From: Gleimia hominis
GTDB taxonomy: Bacteria; Actinomycetota; Actinomycetes; Actinomycetales; Actinomycetaceae
Direction of reading: 5' to 3'
NCBI RefSeq assembly: GCF_032085515.1
Contig: NZ_JASXSX010000001.1
Location: 1,116,001-1,180,000, forward strand
DNA: 64,000 nucleotides
Shown: positions 59,044-64,000 of the stretch, one piece after another
Position numbering within the stretch: position 1 is the stretch's first letter
Layout: every line of letters starts with the position of its first letter
Made by a program: the position numbers and the translations under genes
Notes under the pieces: generated by a model
Told to the model about the DNA's origin: nothing
The model's database searches: none
Seen by the model: the letters and a program-made list of their open reading frames with translations, nothing else

Positions 59044-59170
59044 CCGTCTAGTGGTCGCGCAAGCGCCGTCTAGTAGTAGTGCGTGCACGCGCCTCGGGTG
59101 GGTCTAATTGTCGCGCGCCCTGGGAGGCCTTAGTAGTGGGGGCTTGTTAAGCCTTAGTAGTAGCGCATGT
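59044..59170. repeat. Degenerate TAGTAGT-type units downstream of trpS
   Basis: A (C/T)TAGTAGT or CTAATTGT core recurs near 59047, 59069, 59103, 59129 and 59153. The last overlaps the trpS stop and its two Tyr codons. Spacing is 22-34 bp. Likely old duplications of the trpS 3' end. Confidence 0.6.
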
Positions 59171-60251
59171 GCATGGCTTCGCGCACGTCCGCCAGGGTCG
59201 CTTCCGCCACCTCGTTGGCGCGTTCGTTGCCGGCGCGCAGAATCTCCAGTAGGTAATCCTCGTTTTGCTCCAGTTCCGCGCGTTTAGCCCGCATGGGCTC
59301 TAGATACGTGTTGAGGTCCTCGGTCACTCGATTCTTCAATGCACCGCCCCCGCCGTCACCGATTTGGTCGGCAATTTCGCGCGGGTCCTCACCGGACGCC
59401 ATAGATGCCAGGAGCAGCAAGTTCGATACTTCTGGGCGGTTCACCGGGTCGTACGTAATATTGCGGTCCGCATCCGTTTTTGCTTTCTTGAGGCGCTTGG
59501 CAGTCTCGTCTGCACTCATGCGCAGCTCGATGGTGTTGCCACGGGACTTGGACATTTTCTCGCCGTCCAGGCCAAGCACGTGGCGCGCGTTCGACAGGAG
59601 GGCGTCGGGGCGGCGGAACACCGGCTGGTCTTCGCGCACGCGTCCGTAGCGTTTGTCGAACCGGTTGGCGATCACGCGGGTTTGCTCTACGTGTGGCAGC
59701 TGGTCTTGACCCACGGGCACGAGGTTCGCGCGGCAGAACAAGATGTCGGCCGCCTGGTGCACGGGGTAGGTGAGGAGCAGGCCGCTCATGGCGCGCCCAC
59801 CACTGGCTTCCAGCTCGGATTTAACAGTGGGGTTGCGGTGCAGTTCCGCTTCTGTAACGAGAGAGAGGAATGGGAGCATCAGCTGGTTCAGTGCCGGCAC
59901 CGCGGAGTGCGTGAAGATCACGGTTTTCTTCGGGTCCATTCCCGCGGCTAAATAGTCGGTGAGTAGCGACAGGACGCGCTCACGCAGCGGCCCCACGCCG
60001 TCGCGGTCGGTGATTACCTGATAGTCGGCGATCAGCTGCCACAGTTCAATTCCCCGGTTTTGCAGTGTGACGCGCGACTGGATGGTGCCGAAGTAGTGCC
60101 CGAGGTGCAGGTGTCCCGTGGGTCGGTCGCCCGTGAGAATCCGAAACCGCGAGGGGTCTTTATCGATCTCACGTTCAATCTCTTGTGACCGTGCGATCGC
60201 CCGTTCTACGGTGGCGGACTGAGAAGATGCTTGCATACCGTTGTTACTCAC
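59154..60251 (-). CDS. trpS: Tryptophanyl-tRNA synthetase
   Basis: TrpRS charges tRNA-Trp. The 365-residue class I synthetase has the HIGH motif in GDRPTGHLHLGHYFG (about 41-55), VTEAELHRNPTVK, HQAADILFCRANLVPVGQDQLPH and the KMSKS motif GEKMSKSRGN near 240-249. The start is GTG 60251 directly after GGAGGGC; an ATG at 60236 is an alternative. It interrupts the glucan genes (glgX upstream, glgE downstream, same strand) with no functional link. Degenerate repeats follow its stop. Confidence 0.95.
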   Translation of the reverse strand: MSNNGMQASSQSATVERAIARSQEIEREIDKDPSRFRILTGDRPTGHLHLGHYFGTIQSRVTLQNRGIELWQLIADYQVITDRDGVGPLRERVLSLLTDYLAAGMDPKKTVIFTHSAVPALNQLMLPFLSLVTEAELHRNPTVKSELEASGGRAMSGLLLTYPVHQAADILFCRANLVPVGQDQLPHVEQTRVIANRFDKRYGRVREDQPVFRRPDALLSNARHVLGLDGEKMSKSRGNTIELRMSADETAKRLKKAKTDADRNITYDPVNRPEVSNLLLLASMASGEDPREIADQIGDGGGGALKNRVTEDLNTYLEPMRAKRAELEQNEDYLLEILRAGNERANEVAEATLADVREAMHMRYY

Positions 60252-60266
60252 GCCCTCCAGCTTACC

Positions 60267-62615
60267 TTACGGGCGTTCGGTTAAATACAGCTGCAGGGAC
60301 TGCGGTTCCATGTGAATCGTCGTGCCCGGTTCCACGATGTCGCAGTACTGGTGGTTGGACGCGTCGGGCAACCCGCCTCCCTCAGAAGGGTTGACCCAAG
60401 ACGAGTCGAACACCAGGCGGTAATTAATTCCCCGGCCTTTGCGCAAGTTCACGGTGGCCGTGTTGAGGGTCGCGTTGAACACAACTAGTAGGTCGCAGTC
60501 ATTCCACGGTTTTCCCGAACGCGAGAACTGCAGTACCCGATGCGCGGGGTCGTGCCACTCGTGGGGATGCAAGCGGTGGTTGTCAGCGGTGCGCCACGAC
60601 AGATCTTCGAGTTCATCATCGGGTTGTCTGCTCCCACTGGCGAACGCGTTCGGGCGCATCACGGGGTGGTTGCGGCGCAGTGCAATCAGGTAGCGCGCGG
60701 TGTCGAACAGGTCGCGTTGCCACGTGTCTAAATCCCAGTTGATCCACGAAATGGGGGAGTCTTGACAGTACGCATTGTTGTTTCCGTTTTGGGTGCGGCC
60801 AATCTCGTCGCCGGCCACAATCATGGGGGTACCAACGGAAAACAGGAGGGTTGCGAGCAGGTTACGGATGGACCTCTCCCGCGGGTAGAAAACAGCGTCG
60901 AGCATCGGGTCGTGCCGGTAGCTGGCCTGCGTGTTTTCAGATTTACCGGCCCTTGGGTGGCCTTCTAACCCGTGGTTCCAAGACAGGTTCCGGCTGGTGC
61001 CGTCTTGATTATTCTCCCCGTTCGCGTAGTTGTTTTTGTGGTTAAATGCCGTCAGGTCGGCGAGCGTGAAGCCGTCGTGCGCGGTGATGAAGTTCAGTGA
61101 TGACCTTGAGGGACGCGGGTGTCCATTGGTTTCGCCAAACAGGTCCGCGGACCCAGAAATGCGGGTGGCGATATCATTTGGCCCCTGGGTGGTTTCACCG
61201 CGTTCTAGGTTTGCAAAATCGGCGAGCCAGAACCCGCGGATGGTGTCGCGGTACCGGTCGTTCCATTCGCTCCACGGCAGGGGGAAGTTACCGGTTTGCC
61301 ACCCTCCGGGGCCAATGTCCCACGGTTCTGCGATTAGCTTTTTGGTTTTCAGCAGTGGATCTGCGGCTAGGGCCATGAAGAAGGGGTGGCGGGGCGTGTA
61401 CCCGTCGGCGTAGCGGCCCAGCGTGCTGGCGAGGTCGAATCGGAACCCGTCCACTCCCATTTCGCCCGCCCAGTACCTCAGGGAATCGAGGGTCATCTCG
61501 AGTACGCGCGCTTCGTCGAAGTTAACGGTGTTGCCACACCCGGTGTCGTCAATGCCGACTACGGGGCGGTTTTGGGTGTGCCGGTAGTAAGTGTTTTGGC
61601 TGAAGCCGCGCCAGCTGAGCATAGGGCCGGTTAGCCCACCTTCGCACGTGTGGTTGTAGACGACGTCGAGAATCACTTCGATTCCCGCTTCGTGCAGCAG
61701 CGACACCATGCCTTTGAATTCTTCGGCCACGGCGCCAGCCCCGTTTGCGCGCGCCCCCGGGCTTGCGAGGGAGGGTTCTGGAGTGAAGAACGACAGCGTG
61801 GAGTACCCCCAGTAGTTCGTCATACCTTTTTGCTGCAAGAAAGGTTCGTCCCACTTCGCGTGTACCGGCAGTAGTTCCACCGCCGTGACCCCTAGGGATT
61901 TGAGGTGCGAAATCGCCTGAGGGTGCGCCAACCCCGCGTACGAACCCCGCAGTGCGGCGGGTACCCCCGGCATGTTCTTAGTGAAACCCTTCACGTGCAG
62001 TTCGTAAACGACGGTTTCATCCCAGCTGGTGCTCGGACCCGCGGCCACTTCAAACGTGTCTTCCACCACCACGGACCGGCCCTGGTATGGAGCGGAATCC
62101 TCAAGATCTGGCTGCAACTGGCCGGGTAGGGGCGTGAACTGCGAATCCACCCGGTGGGCGTACAGCGCTGGGTGGAGCTGCACTTCGCGTTCTAAACCGC
62201 GCCCGTACGGGTCCAGCAGAAGCTTGTGCGGATTGTAAACCAGCCCGCCATCGGGATCCCACGGGCCACTCACCCGATACCCGTATTGAGTGCCGCCGCC
62301 GACACCGCTCTTATGTGCACTCCACAGGCCACCTTCGTGGGGGTGCATGCGGTAGCGCACCTCGGTTTCTTGCGCGCGGCCACCTGGTTCCTGGGCAATA
62401 CCGTCTGCAAAGTCGGCGTCGCTACCCGCCGCTTGCGAATCGTCAGAGGAGAAAATGCACAGTTCTACCGCGGTCGCACCCGGCGCGGCAACCACGAAAT
62501 CCACCCCTCCGTCACGCAAAAAGGCGCCCTGCTGCGTGGAGTCGATTGCCGGGGGAAGGGTTGCGCGTGCACACTCCCAACTATCAGTGGGGCAGTGGTG
62601 ATCCTGAGAACTCAT
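60267..62615 (-). CDS. glgX: Glycogen debranching enzyme GlgX
   Basis: GlgX cleaves alpha-1,6 branches of limit dextrins. The 782-residue GH13_11 protein has an N-terminal CBM48 (GGVDFVVAAPGATAVELCIF), the linker YNPHKLLLDPYGRGLE, the catalytic barrel with GVDGFRFDLASTLGR, KLIAEPWDIG and FITAHDGFTLADL. The N-terminal domain carries an acidic insert of about 20 residues (SQAAGSDADFADGIAQ...) not usual in the family. The ATG at 62615 follows GGAGTAA. It lies 15 bp upstream of trpS and may be co-transcribed with it. Confidence 0.95.
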   Translation of the reverse strand: MSSQDHHCPTDSWECARATLPPAIDSTQQGAFLRDGGVDFVVAAPGATAVELCIFSSDDSQAAGSDADFADGIAQEPGGRAQETEVRYRMHPHEGGLWSAHKSGVGGGTQYGYRVSGPWDPDGGLVYNPHKLLLDPYGRGLEREVQLHPALYAHRVDSQFTPLPGQLQPDLEDSAPYQGRSVVVEDTFEVAAGPSTSWDETVVYELHVKGFTKNMPGVPAALRGSYAGLAHPQAISHLKSLGVTAVELLPVHAKWDEPFLQQKGMTNYWGYSTLSFFTPEPSLASPGARANGAGAVAEEFKGMVSLLHEAGIEVILDVVYNHTCEGGLTGPMLSWRGFSQNTYYRHTQNRPVVGIDDTGCGNTVNFDEARVLEMTLDSLRYWAGEMGVDGFRFDLASTLGRYADGYTPRHPFFMALAADPLLKTKKLIAEPWDIGPGGWQTGNFPLPWSEWNDRYRDTIRGFWLADFANLERGETTQGPNDIATRISGSADLFGETNGHPRPSRSSLNFITAHDGFTLADLTAFNHKNNYANGENNQDGTSRNLSWNHGLEGHPRAGKSENTQASYRHDPMLDAVFYPRERSIRNLLATLLFSVGTPMIVAGDEIGRTQNGNNNAYCQDSPISWINWDLDTWQRDLFDTARYLIALRRNHPVMRPNAFASGSRQPDDELEDLSWRTADNHRLHPHEWHDPAHRVLQFSRSGKPWNDCDLLVVFNATLNTATVNLRKGRGINYRLVFDSSWVNPSEGGGLPDASNHQYCDIVEPGTTIHMEPQSLQLYLTERP

Positions 62616-62839
62616 TTACTCCATCTCTTAGTGGTTAAGATAACTAACCGCCCGCGCCAGGTATGCTCGGACCGCTCGTATCAATACGCATGTGTTACTA
62701 CAACGGGCCGATAATACTCGATTCTGCCTCAAAGCGTGAAAAAAATACCACTTAACCATGTTGGTGGGTAAGGTGGGCACGTGCAAACGGGTGATACGCG
62801 CAATAACACGTTAGCCGAATATGTGGCACTGTAGAGAGT

Positions 62840-63628
62840 ATGAGAATTCTTGTATGCATTAAACACGTGCCCGACGCGCAGTCGGACCGTCGAATCGAGG
62901 AAGGCCGGTTGGTCCGTGGGGAAGATGACACCCTCAACGAACTCGACGAAAATGCCTTGGAAGCCGCCGTACAGCTCGTAGAAGAGCGCGGTGGGGAAGT
63001 AATCGCACTCAGCATGGGGCCTGAAGATGCCGAAGAGTCCGCGCGTTTCGCACTGCAAAAAGGAGCGGACCGCGCCGTGCTGATAACTGACGAGCGCCTC
63101 GTTGGCACAGACGTGGTGGGGACCGCCCACGTGCTCGCCGCTGCATACCAGCAGCTCAGTGCGGAAGGGCCGATTGACCTCGTGTTAACCGGCATGTCTT
63201 CCCTAGATGGGATGACGTCCCTGCTGCCCGCCGCGTTGGCTACCCTCATTGAAAAACCGTATTTGAGCCTGGCCCACGAACTCTCGGTAGCAGACGAACG
63301 GGTCCACATCCGCCGGTCCGCAGACGGGTACGACGACGAACTCAGTGCCGCACTGCCCGCAGTCGTGTCGGTAACCGACCAGGTGAACGAACCGCGCTAC
63401 CCGAACTTCCGCGCCATGCGCGCCGCCCGGAAGAAACCGCTGGATCACTGGAGCCTAGATGACCTGGCGAACTTTGAGGCGTTTGACACCGTGGGTGGCG
63501 GCGGAGGCTCAGTCCAAATCCTAGAAGCCGAACAGGCACCCGCCCGTGTCGGCGGGGATGTTGTGGAGGACACCGGTGGTAATGGGGCCGAGCTGCTCAC
63601 CGATTTCATCGTGGAGGTAATGAAGTAA
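62840..63628 (+). CDS. etfB: Electron transfer flavoprotein subunit beta
   Basis: EtfB binds AMP and, with EtfA, carries electrons from dehydrogenases such as acyl-CoA dehydrogenases. The 262-residue protein has MRILVCIKHVPDAQSDRRI and NELDENALEAAVQLVEERGGEVIALSMGPEDAEESARFALQKGAD, which are standard, and LVLTGMSSLDGMT. The ATG at 62840 has only a weak GAGAG site, so its promoter may lie close. It is divergent from glgX with a 224-bp gap. The stop overlaps the etfA start (TAATG). Confidence 0.95.
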   Translation: MRILVCIKHVPDAQSDRRIEEGRLVRGEDDTLNELDENALEAAVQLVEERGGEVIALSMGPEDAEESARFALQKGADRAVLITDERLVGTDVVGTAHVLAAAYQQLSAEGPIDLVLTGMSSLDGMTSLLPAALATLIEKPYLSLAHELSVADERVHIRRSADGYDDELSAALPAVVSVTDQVNEPRYPNFRAMRAARKKPLDHWSLDDLANFEAFDTVGGGGGSVQILEAEQAPARVGGDVVEDTGGNGAELLTDFIVEVMK

Positions 63629-64000
63629 TGCCCGCTCAACTACTTGAAAACCACTCAGAAAAACTCGACGCACCGGTACTGGTGTTGACCGACCACTCCG
63701 GGAATACCGAACAGGGATACGTCTTGAGTGAAGCGTCAAAACAGATACTTACGCTGGCGCACGCACTGACTAACCAGGCGGTGGACGCCGTAGCGCTCAA
63801 CGACGCGCCCGACACCCAGGCGCTGACCGAATTTGGGGTCCGCACCGTGTACGCGGCGAATCTAACATCCTCATCCGCACGCGTCGGTGCCGCAGTGGTG
63901 GACGCGGCACTGGCGGCGTTCAAGGCAGACGCGTACGGGTTGATCCTCAACGTCGCCAACTACCGGGGGCGCGAAGTGGCCGCGGGACTGGCGGTTAAAC
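63628..64000 (+). CDS. etfA: Electron transfer flavoprotein subunit alpha, 3' part cut by window edge
   Basis: Only the first 124 codons are visible. The N-terminal domain reads APVLVLTDHSGNTEQGYVLSEASKQILTLAHALTN and later ARVGAAVVDAALAAFKADAYGLIL, as in EtfA. The FAD-binding C-terminal domain lies beyond the window. The ATG at 63628 overlaps the etfB stop. The pair forms a heterodimer of the type found in fermentative or beta-oxidising actinobacteria; the quinone-linked partner (FixC/FixX or ETF-QO) would be expected nearby. Confidence 0.92.
   Translation, partial: MPAQLLENHSEKLDAPVLVLTDHSGNTEQGYVLSEASKQILTLAHALTNQAVDAVALNDAPDTQALTEFGVRTVYAANLTSSSARVGAAVVDAALAAFKADAYGLILNVANYRGREVAAGLAVK

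Noticed and set aside
1..64000. Genomic island, prophage or insertion sequence
   Set aside because: No transposase, integrase, phage gene, or terminal inverted repeat with target duplication was seen, and base composition is even except in short intergenic stretches.

Overview
This 64 kb window is a chromosomal segment of a moderately GC-rich actinobacterium. It carries no plasmid, phage or transposon genes. The clade is indicated by the fused E1/E2 2-oxoglutarate decarboxylase/dehydrogenase, the order argS-lysA-hom-thrB-rho-rpmE-prfA-prmC-sua5-wecA-atp operon-DUF2550-nucS, a Rho with a long disordered insertion, a NucS mismatch endonuclease and the GlgE glucan pathway. The gene set suits a small-genome, facultatively anaerobic member of the Actinomycetaceae or a close relative. 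I cannot name the genus from sequence alone.

Layout. (1) 1-12.6 kb is a molybdenum block: a truncated HTH-TOBE regulator, moeA, mogA, a seven-gene minus-strand operon dmsB-dmsC-dmsA-dmsC-dmsD-(Cys-rich protein)-moaC, a plus-strand pair DUF6457-moaE, then moaD and moaA. It couples cofactor synthesis to a Tat-exported DMSO-reductase-type enzyme for anaerobic respiration. (2) 12.7-20 kb holds a degenerate SGNH-hydrolase-like gene, kgd/odhA and two CNNM/CorC-type membrane proteins. (3) 20-26 kb holds an M23 peptidase, a glycerophosphodiesterase, tRNA-Arg(CCG), a polar amino-acid ABC transporter, an aldo/keto reductase and rpiB. (4) 26-37.8 kb is the conserved run argS, lysA, hom, thrB, rho, rpmE, prfA, prmC, sua5, wecA. 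(5) 37.8-46.7 kb has an AtpI-like protein, the full F1Fo operon atpBEFHAGDC, DUF2550, nucS and a small zinc-binding protein. (6) 46.7-51.2 kb has a giant coiled-coil (DivIVA/Scy-like) protein and three envelope or chaperone genes. (7) 51.4-62.6 kb is alpha-glucan metabolism (glgE-treS-mak-glgB, and glgX) interrupted by trpS. (8) 62.8 kb to the right edge is etfB and a truncated etfA.

The main unexplained structure is a recurrent class of short (about 22-30 bp) imperfect tandem duplications at or across stop codons of unrelated genes: dmsA, moaE, the second CNNM gene, the M23/GDPD junction, atpB, ybbN, glgB and trpS. Related in-frame expansions occur inside hom and the DUF6457 gene. The copies differ from gene to gene, so this looks like a local duplication process and not a dispersed element. 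A second lead is a palindrome upstream of the HTH-TOBE regulator whose 10-bp core recurs ahead of the DUF6457-moaE pair, a candidate molybdate operator.
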